Part shown: piece after piece, positions 1-8,834 of the stretch
How positions within the stretch are numbered: position 1 is the first letter of the stretch
Layout: the number at the start of each line of letters is the position of its first letter
Origin: GCA-2720975 sp964467985
GTDB lineage: Bacteria; Planctomycetota; UBA1135; GCA-002686595
DNA: 64,000 bases
Assembly (NCBI GenBank): GCA_964467985.1
Contig: CAYXTP010000005.1
Coordinates: forward strand, 1 to 64,000
Direction of reading: 5' to 3'
Made by a program: the position numbers and the translations under genes
The notes under the pieces: model-generated
What the model was told of the DNA's origin: nothing
Database searches by the model: none
Seen by the model: the letters and a program-made list of their open reading frames with translations, nothing else

Positions 1-21
1 AAAGTAACTTCTTCCAGCCCC

Positions 22-2490
22 TCATTTGATCACCTCCAGGTCGTCGAACCCCAGGCGGCCTTCGTTGGAACCGTGACCCGGGCCCATTTCCAATCGCACG
101 GCCTCGACGCGGGCCAGGTTGAGCCCGGACCCATCGGCCAAGAAATCGGTCAGGCGAATGCGGATCGTCTCGAACTCGTTGGCCCAGCCGGCACCTGAAC
201 CCAATCCGGTTCGCTGGTAGGGCTCGGCGATTCCGCCACCAAACGCGTCGATGGAGAGGGTGCTCGTCACACCAAGCGAGTCGCGCAGGCTGACCTCGAA
301 GGTCAGGTCTTCGAGCGCAACCACGGTGAGCGGGTGGCGGCTACCCTGACAGGCGCGGAAAGACAGATACGTGTCATCGGCCAGATTGGACCGGGCCGGA
401 TCGACGCTCCACTCAATGAAGCTCGGAACGCTATCGAAAGAGAAGACGATGCCGCCCTGAACGTCGTTGGGGCGCACGGTACGCGTCATCCCGTTGAAGG
501 GGTCCGAGACATCCCAGGCGAGGGAGCTATTGTTGTCGTCCAAACGGCCCTCGCTGAGCTCGGTCACGTTGAAGGTGACCGCTTGGTTGGAGCTGGACAG
601 GTTGGCTGATTCGTTGGTCTCGAAGTCGTCGATGACAAACACGAGCGGAGTCTGCTTCTCGTGCAGCTCCAGGTTCACAACAACGCAGCCATTCCCGTTG
701 GGCGGGGCACTGATGGGCTGGAACGCCTCATAGTGACGCCAGAGGAAGTCCTTGCCAGCCGGCCTGCCCCCCACAATGTGATCGACGAGAGGCAGCAAGT
801 AGCCCTTTACAATGGCATGCACCTTGTTTGGTCCGATCTGACAGGGGCCGTTAGCCCACCAACTCCCACCTCCGTTGTGGAACGTGCCGTGTCCCGCTCC
901 CTGAAGCGTGGTGGACATCTTCATTCCTTGGGCGCGCTCGAGGATGGTGTAGGGCTCGTGCCCGCTTCCCGGGGCACCGGCAACATCCGAGTCCGCACTC
1001 CCAATCCAAAGGTGATAGGGCACCTCGTGCGGCAAGACTTTGGCCTTCTCCAGGAATGTCGTAGGAGCGATGCTGGACACCAAGCGGATGTCCTGCCAAG
1101 AGAAGAAGACTGGCACGTTCTCGCCGTCGAAGATGCGGTCGTAGGCCCGCACGACGCCCTCGCCTCCCCGGCTGTGGCCCAGCCACACGATTTGTGTTCC
1201 GTCTACCAGACCGTTCAGAGCGCCACCCGCGATGGTAGCCAGGTTGCCGAGGAAGTGATCGGTGTTCTCGATGGTCGTTATCGAAGCCGTCTCGATGCCC
1301 GGACCCGTGTTATTCGAGTGACTCATGACCACATAGCCGTAGGAGGCCATGTGTTCGCCGATGTGGTCGTACCAGCGGTAGTCGTGACCGTTGCCGTGGC
1401 TCACGACGATCAAGGGGCGCGGTCCCAAGCTGGCAATGTTCGTCGGGTAGAAAATGTTCTCTTGCAGCCAAGTTCCACCGTTGTAGAGCAGCGAAGTCAC
1501 GGGCTCGGGCCCCGCGATGGCCGTATCGCGCACGACGTAGAAGCCCGCCTCCTGTGAGTACCCATCAATCACGTCGCCCGGCCCAAGCAATCCGTCTTGG
1601 TCGGCGTCAAATACGACGTCGTAGCCCACACCCAGGTCCAAACCCGAAGTTCCATTGAGGGTGCCCTTGGCGAGCAAGAAGGTGTTGGCTTGGGTCCCAC
1701 CGACCTGGATGGTCACCGGCTTGGGGGCGCCACGCACGTCGATCAGGGTCGGGTCGGCATCCCACCGCGCTCGGCCCTTGGCTGCCGTGACGTACAGGTC
1801 TCCTGTCACGCCCACCAGCCAGGGAAAGCGCGTCGAATCCAATGCGGCCCGCGCACGCGCACCCTCGTTGATAGAGGTGATGTATTCGAAGAACGGATAG
1901 ACCGAAAGCTTGTTGCCCGCCAATTGAGCCGATGTCGGGCCACTCGTGCCCGGGGGTTCAAAGGTCACATCGAGGGCGTTCGAGAAGTTGGAACCTGTTG
2001 CGCAGGGGCCCTGTGGGTCTCGGTACCAGGACTGAAAGCCCCAGGTCGAGCCCGCTACTATCTGGCCGCCCGCGGCGAACCCTTGGCTGAAAGTCACCGG
2101 GTTGCGCAAGTAGATTTCCCCGGCTGGCGTGGCCTGCTGAATCGGAAAACGCCACAAGCCGGATGCTCCCGGGCCTATGCAAAGGAGCCCATCTCCAGTG
2201 ATCGCTCCAGTCGTGGCGCTGCCCATGAAAAGCTGGCCGTACTTGCCGTTGCCGAGCCCGCTCACGGTCAGCAGCAGGTCGTCAGCGAACAGGTCCGCGG
2301 AGCCAGTGGCCGAGAGCAAGGCCCCGGTCGAAGGGTCACCATCCAACCCGAAATTCCCGCATCCCGCGGTGAGATCATCGTTTCCGCAGGGACAGCCCGA
2401 GCCGAAACAGTAGGCGCTACCGATCTGCGCGGAGGCCGTCCCGCAAAGCGCAGCACCGAGCAAGCAAAGGATGAAGAGTGGGCGCAGCAT
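22..2490 (-). CDS. Secreted alpha/beta hydrolase, planctomycete-type N-domain
   Basis: An 822-residue exported protein, probably an esterase or PET-hydrolase/chlorophyllase-like enzyme. Residues 1-22 form a signal peptide ending in TASAQ. A Cys/Gly-rich stretch (about 27-46) starts an N-terminal domain of a kind I associate with secreted planctomycete proteins. A D-x-D-x-D-G loop near 296-307 looks like a calcium or dockerin-type site. The hydrolase core spans roughly 355-575, with the nucleophile elbow GHSRG (Ser440), a likely acid around Asp500/502 and a His near 534. The last 200 residues resemble a jelly-roll binding domain. I chose the ATG at 2490 because it gives the signal peptide; the open frame continues upstream into the next gene. 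The fold and export are well supported; the substrate is unknown. Confidence 0.85.
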   Translation of the reverse strand: MLRPLFILCLLGAALCGTASAQIGSAYCFGSGCPCGNDDLTAGCGNFGLDGDPSTGALLSATGSADLFADDLLLTVSGLGNGKYGQLFMGSATTGAITGDGLLCIGPGASGLWRFPIQQATPAGEIYLRNPVTFSQGFAAGGQIVAGSTWGFQSWYRDPQGPCATGSNFSNALDVTFEPPGTSGPTSAQLAGNKLSVYPFFEYITSINEGARARAALDSTRFPWLVGVTGDLYVTAAKGRARWDADPTLIDVRGAPKPVTIQVGGTQANTFLLAKGTLNGTSGLDLGVGYDVVFDADQDGLLGPGDVIDGYSQEAGFYVVRDTAIAGPEPVTSLLYNGGTWLQENIFYPTNIASLGPRPLIVVSHGNGHDYRWYDHIGEHMASYGYVVMSHSNNTGPGIETASITTIENTDHFLGNLATIAGGALNGLVDGTQIVWLGHSRGGEGVVRAYDRIFDGENVPVFFSWQDIRLVSSIAPTTFLEKAKVLPHEVPYHLWIGSADSDVAGAPGSGHEPYTILERAQGMKMSTTLQGAGHGTFHNGGGSWWANGPCQIGPNKVHAIVKGYLLPLVDHIVGGRPAGKDFLWRHYEAFQPISAPPNGNGCVVVNLELHEKQTPLVFVIDDFETNESANLSSSNQAVTFNVTELSEGRLDDNNSSLAWDVSDPFNGMTRTVRPNDVQGGIVFSFDSVPSFIEWSVDPARSNLADDTYLSFRACQGSRHPLTVVALEDLTFEVSLRDSLGVTSTLSIDAFGGGIAEPYQRTGLGSGAGWANEFETIRIRLTDFLADGSGLNLARVEAVRLEMGPGHGSNEGRLGFDDLEVIK

Positions 2491-2560
2491 GAGAGGCGCT
2501 GGGGATCCCTGCGCACTCCCATTGCACTCCGTAGCCGTCAATCCAGCTAGCCCCCTCTTG

Positions 2561-3748
2561 CTAGGTACCCGCCAACACCTGAGCCAATCTGCGGTAGGGC
2601 TCCATGGTGTTGTAGAGCTGCGCAGAGGCCCGCAAGACTCGGTTGGGTGGCTCAGGCCAAGACATGATCGGAACCTCGATGGAGTGTGTCTTGTCCAGCT
2701 TGGCCTGCAGTGGGTCGATGTCCCACGGGCCGCTGGGGCTGTCGGGGGCTCCTGGGGCGAGGGGCACGCTGGCCAGGGCGCCAATCATCTCGGGCGGCGC
2801 CGGCTCGGGAATGTCGAGTGCCGAACACAGAAGCTCTCTGGCAGCCAAAGCCTGCTGTTTGTGCCTGGCCCAAATAGCTGGCCAGCCGCCCTCCACCAGG
2901 CCACCAAGAAACTCGATCGCGGCGGGAATCGTCAAGAAGGCCGTCGGGTCGTCGGTCCCAACCCAATCGAATTCCACTTGATAGCGACTGCGGCCCGGCT
3001 GCGGGGAGTTGGCCCCGTGACTGATCATCGCGGGGCGCACGGAATCTTGAAGGTCGCGGCGCACGTGCAACAACCCCGAGCCCTTGGGCGTGCACAGCCA
3101 CTTGTGGCAATTGCCCGTGTAATAAGCGGCACCGATCTCGTCGAGATTGAGCTCGAACATGCCCGGTCCGTGTGCTCCGTCTACAAGGGTCTCGATGCCC
3201 CGCTCGCGCAACTCGCCGACGATGCGCTTGATAGGCAAGACGAGTCCCGTTGGACTTGTGATGTGGTCGACGAGGGCTAGGCGCGTCTTGGGTGTCACCG
3301 CGGCCAAGATCCCGTCGACGACTTCCTGCTCCGACTGCAGCGGAAAAGGAATCTGGGCCACGACGACCTCTGCTCCGGCTCGTTCACAGACGAAGCGCGC
3401 GGTGTTGCTGCAGGCGTTGTAGCCGTGGTTGGTGACGAGCAGCTCGTCACCCGGGTCGAAGTCGAATGAACGCAGGACGCCATTGACACCGGAAGTGGCA
3501 TTCTTGACGAAGACCAGGTCGGCAGGAGCCGCCCCCACGAAGCTGGCGAGGGACTCGCGTGCCTGGTCCAGGTACCCCGCAAAACGTCGGGCCATGAACA
3601 GGACCGGCTGGCGTTCCAGTTCGGTGCGCCAGCGCAGCTGCTCCTCCAAGACGACTCGCGGGCAGGCGCCAAAGGAGCCGTGGTTCAGGAAGTGCACGTC
3701 AGGGTCCAGATCCCAGGCGTCGGCGTAGTGGATATCCAGGTCGCTCAT
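2561..3748 (-). CDS. Class V aminotransferase-fold PLP enzyme (isopenicillin-N-epimerase-like)
   Basis: A 395-residue pyridoxal-phosphate enzyme of the class V fold. The N-terminus carries the LNHGSFG motif typical of the isopenicillin N epimerase/CefD-like group. The PLP-anchoring aspartate lies in LVDGAHG (Asp190), and the Schiff-base lysine is in the HKW motif (Lys216). Length fits the family. The ATG at 3748 is chosen; another in-frame start lies 15 bases upstream. It is divergent from the mltA-like gene across a 162-bp gap and ends 70 bp before the hydrolase gene on the same strand. Substrate cannot be told from sequence; cysteine-desulfurase-like or epimerase activity are both possible. 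Confidence 0.88.
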   Translation of the reverse strand: MSDLDIHYADAWDLDPDVHFLNHGSFGACPRVVLEEQLRWRTELERQPVLFMARRFAGYLDQARESLASFVGAAPADLVFVKNATSGVNGVLRSFDFDPGDELLVTNHGYNACSNTARFVCERAGAEVVVAQIPFPLQSEQEVVDGILAAVTPKTRLALVDHITSPTGLVLPIKRIVGELRERGIETLVDGAHGPGMFELNLDEIGAAYYTGNCHKWLCTPKGSGLLHVRRDLQDSVRPAMISHGANSPQPGRSRYQVEFDWVGTDDPTAFLTIPAAIEFLGGLVEGGWPAIWARHKQQALAARELLCSALDIPEPAPPEMIGALASVPLAPGAPDSPSGPWDIDPLQAKLDKTHSIEVPIMSWPEPPNRVLRASAQLYNTMEPYRRLAQVLAGT

Positions 3749-3910
3749 GGGGGGATCGTACACCGCTCGCGTAGCTCTTGGCCGTGAGCCTCTCTTGGGT
3801 GCGCGTTGAGACCGCCGTTCCGGCCGTTGGCCGCAAACCCACCCAGGCGGTCCTTTTTTCGCCCGCCGAGGAAGGCTAGTCTGAATTGTCGACGCTTTCC
3901 CAGGAGCCCT

Positions 3911-5089
3911 ATGCGCCAGTCCATCCCCCTGATTGCCCTGCTTGCCCTCGCTAGCTGCTTCTCACCCAAGACCCAAGAGCCCGACTGGGGCCGCGAACTG
4001 CCAATTGGAGCCCAGGCCCTGCTGCCCATGCCCCTCGGCACCCTGCCCCGAGGACTCACAGAAGCGTGGCACGAACGGGCGGTGATCTTGCCCGCCCTTG
4101 AGCGGTCGATCGGTTGGATGCGCCTGGCTTCCTCGCGCCAGTTTTTCCCCAAGGCCGGTATCAGCCACGATCGAGCTCAGCGCAGTCTCGAGCGATTCCG
4201 TGACCTGTTGCAAATGAGCGCCGATCCCGTGGCCTTTGGTGCCGCGATCCGTAACGAGTTCCGCGTGTTCAAGAGTGCCGGTTGGGACGGACGAGGGGGA
4301 GGGGTCCTGTTCACGGGCTATTGCACACCCATCTTGCAGGGATCGCTGACGGCTCAAGCCGGGTATGAAAATCCTCTCTACGGGCTGCCCAAGGATCTCG
4401 CCAAGACGAGCGAGGGTGCCATCCTCGGCCAGGTCATCGAGGGTGGCTATCGGCCCTACCCGACACGGCGGGAAATCGAAGCGGGGTTCCACCTGGAGGA
4501 CAAGGGGCTGGAGCTGGTCTGGCTGGCCGATCCGCTCGACGCCTATATCGCCCACGTCAACGGCTCAGCGGTCATTCAACTGCCGGGCGGGGGTGAATAC
4601 CGGTTGGGCTACGCAGGCAAGAACGGACGGGCCTACACGTCATTGGGCAAGGAGCTCATCGCCGACGGGCTCATGCGCGCGGAAGAAGTGTCGCTTGCTG
4701 CAATTCGTCGCTGGGCAGACGAGAATCCAGGCTTGGTGGACGAGTACCTGAATCGCAATGACTCCTATGTGTTCTTCACGCCCATCGACGGCAACCCACG
4801 CGGGTCACTCAACGTCGAGGTGAGCCCGCGGCTGACCTTGGCGACCGACAAGACCCTCTTTCCACGTGCGGCGTTGGTGTACGTCGACACGACCCTGCCC
4901 TTGCCGGCGGCAGTCGGCCGTGGAGGACAAGCACCCTTCCGGCAGCTCATGCTGGATCAAGACACGGGCGGTGCCATCCGCACCGCGGGACGCGCGGACA
5001 TTTACCTCGGCATCGGGGACCGGGCGGAGCAACGCGCTGGTGCAACTCGTAGCGAAGGCCAGCTGTACTACCTGTTCCTGGAAGAATGA
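3911..5089 (+). CDS. mltA: MltA-type lytic murein transglycosylase lipoprotein
   Basis: A 392-residue lipoprotein that should cleave peptidoglycan glycan strands, leaving 1,6-anhydromuropeptides. The signal peptide ends in a lipobox (LALASC, Cys16). The MltA domain covers about 120-330, followed by the 3D domain, where LDQDTGGAI (Asp351, the expected catalytic acid) and ADIYLGIG are plain. The start at 3911 follows an AGGAG ribosome site and is the only one giving a lipoprotein signal; the frame is open further upstream. The ROK kinase gene follows after 7 bp, and sugar kinases of that family fit with amino-sugar recycling, though that link is inference. Confidence 0.9.
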   Translation: MRQSIPLIALLALASCFSPKTQEPDWGRELPIGAQALLPMPLGTLPRGLTEAWHERAVILPALERSIGWMRLASSRQFFPKAGISHDRAQRSLERFRDLLQMSADPVAFGAAIRNEFRVFKSAGWDGRGGGVLFTGYCTPILQGSLTAQAGYENPLYGLPKDLAKTSEGAILGQVIEGGYRPYPTRREIEAGFHLEDKGLELVWLADPLDAYIAHVNGSAVIQLPGGGEYRLGYAGKNGRAYTSLGKELIADGLMRAEEVSLAAIRRWADENPGLVDEYLNRNDSYVFFTPIDGNPRGSLNVEVSPRLTLATDKTLFPRAALVYVDTTLPLPAAVGRGGQAPFRQLMLDQDTGGAIRTAGRADIYLGIGDRAEQRAGATRSEGQLYYLFLEE

Positions 5090-5096
5090 GCCCCGA

Positions 5097-6071
5097 ATGA
5101 ACGCTCGGGAAGGGGGCCGAGGGGTCCTGGCCGCCCTCGACATCGGGGGTACAAAAATCGAAGTCGCACTGGGGACAGAGCAGGGAGAGGTCTTGGCTCA
5201 GCAGCGGTTTGCCACGGACTTGAGTGCAGCGCCCGCAGACATCCTGGGCCGCGCCCTCGAAACCTTGGAGCGCCTGACCAACGAGGTCGGGCAAGGGCCG
5301 GCTGCGGCGCTGGGGGTGGCTTGCCCCGGCCCCTTCTTGCAACCTGCTGGCCGTTTCCTCGACGTGCCCAACATGCCCACTTGGACCGGGTTTGAGTTGC
5401 TCGAGTGGTTGAATGCTGCCCTCGAGATCCCAGTCACCACGATGAACGACGCCAATGCTGGGGTCGTGGCCGAGACGCGTTGGGGCGCCGCGCAGGGTGC
5501 CAACACAGCGGTGTTCTTGACGATGAGCACTGGCATGGGCGCGGGGCTCTGGCTGGGAGGGCGCCTGTTTGAAGGGCCTGCGGGCTTTGCTGGCGAAGTC
5601 GGACACCTGCGCTTGGCGCCAGACGGCCCGCAGGGGTTTGGAAAGTCCGGCAGCGTCGAGGGCTACCTGTCCGGGCCGGGCATGGTCCAAGTTGCGCAGG
5701 CCGAGTTGACGCAACAGCGGCAACAGGGCGTGAGTTCGTCTCTGGATGGCTTGGCCATCACACCCGAGGTGCTCTGTCAGGCGGCCAGCGAAGGCGACTC
5801 CGTTGCTTGCGCCAGTGTGGCTTACTGTGCACAGCGTTTGGGAGAGTTGTGTGCTCTACTCGTGGATCTCTTGAATCCCGAGGTGATCGTGCTCGGCACG
5901 ATTGGCAGCGCCCACCCGGAGCTCTTCATTCCAGGCGCGCTGGAGGTGGTGCAAGAGGAGGCCTTGGCCATGTCGCGCGAGCAAGTCGAGATTGTTCCCT
6001 CTGCCCTTGAGAACCGCGCGGCATTGTCCGCCTTGGCGGTGGCCTGTCACGCGCAGGAAGGCCATGTCTGA
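5097..6071 (+). CDS. ROK-family sugar kinase lacking the usual zinc cysteines
   Basis: A 324-residue ROK protein (glucokinase / N-acetylhexosamine kinase group). The ATP phosphate loop DIGGTK lies at 15-20, the catalytic Asp is in MNDAN (Asp118), and the substrate motif GEVGH is at 166-170. In most ROK kinases a CxCGxxGCxE zinc motif follows; here that region reads GFGKSGSVEGYLSG, so the three cysteines are gone while the terminal Glu is kept. No DNA-binding domain precedes the kinase, so it is an enzyme rather than a NagC-like repressor. It follows mltA by 7 bp and overlaps the MOSC gene by 8 bp, so the three are probably co-transcribed. Sugar specificity is not evident. Confidence 0.88.
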   Translation: MNAREGGRGVLAALDIGGTKIEVALGTEQGEVLAQQRFATDLSAAPADILGRALETLERLTNEVGQGPAAALGVACPGPFLQPAGRFLDVPNMPTWTGFELLEWLNAALEIPVTTMNDANAGVVAETRWGAAQGANTAVFLTMSTGMGAGLWLGGRLFEGPAGFAGEVGHLRLAPDGPQGFGKSGSVEGYLSGPGMVQVAQAELTQQRQQGVSSSLDGLAITPEVLCQAASEGDSVACASVAYCAQRLGELCALLVDLLNPEVIVLGTIGSAHPELFIPGALEVVQEEALAMSREQVEIVPSALENRAALSALAVACHAQEGHV

Positions 6072-6531
6072 TTCAGTGGGTACAGTCGTTGCCGTTTGCC
6101 TCGGTCCTGGCGGAATCCCCAAGACCCCGGTTGCCGAGGCTGTCGTCAAACATGATGGATTGCTCGGCGACGCGCATCGCTCCCCGCGCCATGGCGGCCT
6201 CAATCGAGCGGTTTGCATCTTCTCGGTGGAAGACCAGGTCGAGTTGCTAGGCGATGGCGTGCCGTGTGCTGAACCAGGCAGCTTTGGTGAGAACGTGCTC
6301 GTTGAGGGCCTCGATTTTGGTGCCATTCGCCCAGGGGACCTGCTCTCCTTGGGGGACCAAGTACGCCTCGAAATCCACGACGTGCGTGCTCCCTGCGGCA
6401 CGCTCAAAAGCCTCGACAAGCGCTTCCCAGACCTACTTCAGGGGCGCAATGGGTTCGTCTGCCGAGTCGCCTGCGAGGGCCGACTCTCCCCCGGAATGGA
6501 CGTGCGGGTGATCGAGGAGCCAGAGGGCTAG
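6064..6531 (+). CDS. MOSC-domain protein
   Basis: A 155-residue stand-alone MOSC domain, the fold found at the C-terminus of molybdenum cofactor sulfurases and in YiiM/YuaD-like proteins. Visible family features are GDAHR (35-39), an HGGLNRAV segment, PGSFGENV (71-78) and the conserved cysteine in APCGTL (Cys111) that binds Moco or sulfur in relatives. The ATG at 6064 overlaps the ROK stop by 8 bp; the longer open frame upstream is antisense-like sequence inside the kinase gene. It may handle molybdenum cofactor or detoxify N-hydroxylated compounds; which one cannot be settled here. Confidence 0.87.
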   Translation: MSDSVGTVVAVCLGPGGIPKTPVAEAVVKHDGLLGDAHRSPRHGGLNRAVCIFSVEDQVELLGDGVPCAEPGSFGENVLVEGLDFGAIRPGDLLSLGDQVRLEIHDVRAPCGTLKSLDKRFPDLLQGRNGFVCRVACEGRLSPGMDVRVIEEPEG

Positions 6532-6603
6532 CGCCCCATGGCTCTTGCTGCGTGAATCCGCCGCGGCAAATCGGAATACTGGCCCGTGCCACCTGGGCCC
6601 GCC

Positions 6604-7413
6604 ATGACCGAAATCGCACTGCTGCTATTGCTCATCACCCTGTCGATGTTGCTGGTGCGAATCGGCACGATCGCTCTACAGAAAACGGGCCTGTCCCAGG
6701 AAGTTGCCGGCTTTCAGGCGCAGTCCGCCTTCATGGGTGTCGGGTTCACCACGTCCGAGGCGGAGAAGGTTGTGGCTCACCCCGTGCGCAGGAGAATCTT
6801 GCGCATCCTGATGCTGCTCGGTTTTGGTGCGGCGCTCTCCACTCTGGGTACGGTCGTCGTGACCTTCGCGGAGAAGAACACGGGCGAGATGGGCACGGAG
6901 CTCACCGCAGCAGTGCTTCTCTCCGGAGTGCTTGTCCTTTGGGGTTGCGCTCGATTACGCCCCCTTGCTCGCTTGCTGGACGGCCTGATCACGCGCGGGC
7001 TGGAACGCATGGCGCACCTGGAAGTCATCGATTTCGAGGAGATGCTGCACCTCGACAAGGGCTACACGGTTGCCACCTTGCCGCTGCAGGGCAATTGTTG
7101 GTTGGAGGACAAGAACTTGAAAGAAATGGCCTTGGGAGACGAGGGCATTTTGATTTTGAATGTTGAGCGCAAGAGCGGGGTCATTATCGGCACCCCCTCG
7201 CCGACGACCCGCCTGAGCGAGGGCGACCGCATCATGGTCTATGGCTTGGCTCCCGATGTAACGCGCCTGCGCCTGCGCGAGGCGGGCGAGGCCGGCGACC
7301 AGGACCACGAAGAGGCCCGCAAGCGACAGCGTCTGCGCATAGTGGAAGAGCGTGCAGTCGATCGCATCGCGGACAGTGAAGAGGCTGCCGAGTCCATTCC
7401 CGACGCCCAATGA
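6604..7413 (+). CDS. Membrane protein with TrkA-C (RCK_C) domain
   Basis: A 269-residue protein with about three membrane segments (roughly 3-24, 67-89 and 98-118) and a soluble TrkA-C/RCK_C domain at about 149-225 ending in the typical EGDRIMVYG strand. Between the first two helices lies SAFMGVGFTTSEAE, which recalls a short pore or re-entrant loop. The C-terminal 45 residues are highly charged. RCK_C domains bind ligands that gate potassium transport, so a role in ion transport or its control is likely, but no full channel or TrkH protein is seen. The ATG at 6604 was preferred over one 18 bases upstream because it directly precedes the first helix. Confidence 0.75.
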   Translation: MTEIALLLLLITLSMLLVRIGTIALQKTGLSQEVAGFQAQSAFMGVGFTTSEAEKVVAHPVRRRILRILMLLGFGAALSTLGTVVVTFAEKNTGEMGTELTAAVLLSGVLVLWGCARLRPLARLLDGLITRGLERMAHLEVIDFEEMLHLDKGYTVATLPLQGNCWLEDKNLKEMALGDEGILILNVERKSGVIIGTPSPTTRLSEGDRIMVYGLAPDVTRLRLREAGEAGDQDHEEARKRQRLRIVEERAVDRIADSEEAAESIPDAQ

Positions 7414-7453
7414 GCCGTTCAGTGCCTGCTCTCAATTGAGTAGGCTAGCTGCC

Positions 7454-7696
7454 ATGTCCGAATACGAAGTGGTCAGCTATAGCGTGGAACCCGTCGAGGG
7501 CGACGATCAGATCTGCATCACAATCCACGCCTCGGATGGCAACAAGTGGGAATACGGCATCCCTTTCAGCCGCTCCACCGGCCGTTTCACCTTTGAGGAG
7601 ATCGATGTCCTGGCCATGGACTTTGGCGATGAATTCGCCGAAGAGTTGAGCGAGAAGCTCGATGAGGTCATGGCCAAGGTGCTGTCTGGTTCCTGA
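7454..7696 (+). CDS. Small acidic conserved-type hypothetical protein
   Basis: An 80-residue acidic protein of unknown function. It reads as a small beta sheet followed by a helix rich in Glu and Asp (about 50-78). It has no signal peptide or membrane segment. The ATG at 7454 is preceded closely by a TAGGCT hexamer at 7441-7446 that could be a -10 box, which would leave a very short leader. It ends 24 bp from the convergent TPR lipoprotein gene. I do not recognise a family. Confidence 0.65.
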   Translation: MSEYEVVSYSVEPVEGDDQICITIHASDGNKWEYGIPFSRSTGRFTFEEIDVLAMDFGDEFAEELSEKLDEVMAKVLSGS

Positions 7697-7720
7697 CCCT
7701 CGGACCTGCGCTGAGTCGAC

Positions 7721-8740
7721 CTACTTGTCGTCCCACGCCCCTTGCTTGTCGGGCTCTGTGATCGCCGCGGTAGATTCAATCTGGACTTGAAGCTGAGCTA
7801 GGTCCGCGCTTTCGAGTTCGTCTAGTTCCAACTGCTGCGCGTGGGCGAGGATCTCCCGTGCCCCCTCTAGTTGACCGTTTTGGAGGAGTGCCCGGCCAAG
7901 CGCGGTGAGGATTGAAACGTCTCCCGGATCCATTTCCGCTGCTCGTTCAAGAATGGAGCAGGCTTGCGGTTCGTCACCCCTAATCAGAAACAAGTTGCCA
8001 ACAGCGAGCATGAGGCGGGGTTGGAGGTAGTCCAAGCGAGTCGGTTCATCGAACCAGCTCGTCACGGTCTCCGCCCATGCAGCCTGCACGTCACCGGTGG
8101 GCAGCAAGTGCACTTGGCTTGCCGCGACAAGCAAGTGCTCGGGGGCCAAGGGACCCAGTGCTTTGCCAGCCTGATACTCCTCAAGGGCGACCGATGGTTG
8201 CTGCGTAGCAACCAGCGCCCGCGCCAAGGCTAACCTCACAGGCTGGTGATCTGGACGTGCCCGGGCCGCGCGCCGCAGCGGATCCAAGGCGGCCTCCGGT
8301 TTCTCCAGTTTGAGCAGTAGCTGCCCTAGATAGATTGCCACGCTGGGCCGGATTGGGTCCCGTTGCGCGACGACCTGTAGGGCCTCGAGCGCCTTGTCGT
8401 GGGCACCGACGCGCGCATAGTGCTTCGAGAGGTCCTCCAAGAACCACCGATCTTCAACCTCGCCCACGCCGCCCGGCGGCAAGGCCGACTTCAGAATGCG
8501 CAAAGCTCCATCCTCGTCTCCGCCCAGGGACAGGACGCGCGCCAGGCCGCGCGCCGCTCGGGTCGATTGTCCGCCCGAATCGGCCAAGGCGACTTGCCAC
8601 CATTCGGCCGCGGCAGGTAAACGCCCCTGCAGCTCGGCCACTTCAGCGCGTCTGAACGCATCCGACTCATGGCCGTTAGGAGTGGCGCAGCCAAGGGCCA
8701 GAGCTGCCAGCAAGGCCACGCAAGTGGGAATGTGCCGCAC
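7721..8740 (-). CDS. TPR-repeat lipoprotein
   Basis: A 339-residue probable lipoprotein made mostly of tetratricopeptide-like helical hairpins. The first residues form a hydrophobic signal ending LALGC, a good lipobox. At least five TPR-like units follow (for example those containing DKALEALQVVAQRDP and PEAALDPLRRAARARPDHQP, and DVSILTALGRALLQNGQLEG near the end). The GTG at 8740 is chosen since it starts the lipoprotein signal; the open frame runs further but codes no sensible N-terminus. TPR lipoproteins usually act as scaffolds in envelope assembly. It is divergent from moxR across 94 bp. Confidence 0.83.
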   Translation of the reverse strand: MRHIPTCVALLAALALGCATPNGHESDAFRRAEVAELQGRLPAAAEWWQVALADSGGQSTRAARGLARVLSLGGDEDGALRILKSALPPGGVGEVEDRWFLEDLSKHYARVGAHDKALEALQVVAQRDPIRPSVAIYLGQLLLKLEKPEAALDPLRRAARARPDHQPVRLALARALVATQQPSVALEEYQAGKALGPLAPEHLLVAASQVHLLPTGDVQAAWAETVTSWFDEPTRLDYLQPRLMLAVGNLFLIRGDEPQACSILERAAEMDPGDVSILTALGRALLQNGQLEGAREILAHAQQLELDELESADLAQLQVQIESTAAITEPDKQGAWDDK

Positions 8741-8794
8741 GAGGATGTTGTAGCACACCGCACAAGAGTCGGCGCGCTCCCACCTTTGGCAGCT

Positions 8795-8800
8795 TAGAAT
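8795..8800 (+). promoter_or_regulatory. Candidate -10 box (TAGAAT) for moxR-like gene
   Basis: A TAGAAT hexamer 35 bp before the ATG of the MoxR gene, in the divergent gap to the TPR gene. The same hexamer recurs ahead of several other plus-strand genes in this window. No convincing -35 element was seen at 16-18 bp upstream. Confidence 0.35.
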
Positions 8801-8834
8801 GTGCGCCGCACCCACCCATGCCCGCAACCAGCCC

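Noticed and set aside
661..1557. 298-codon plus-strand frame
   Set aside because: Antisense shadow of the hydrolase domain; no motif.
1597..2550. Long plus-strand open frame of 317 codons
   Set aside because: It lies antisense to the secreted hydrolase, whose signal peptide and GHSRG motif are clear; long antisense frames are expected in GC-rich DNA.
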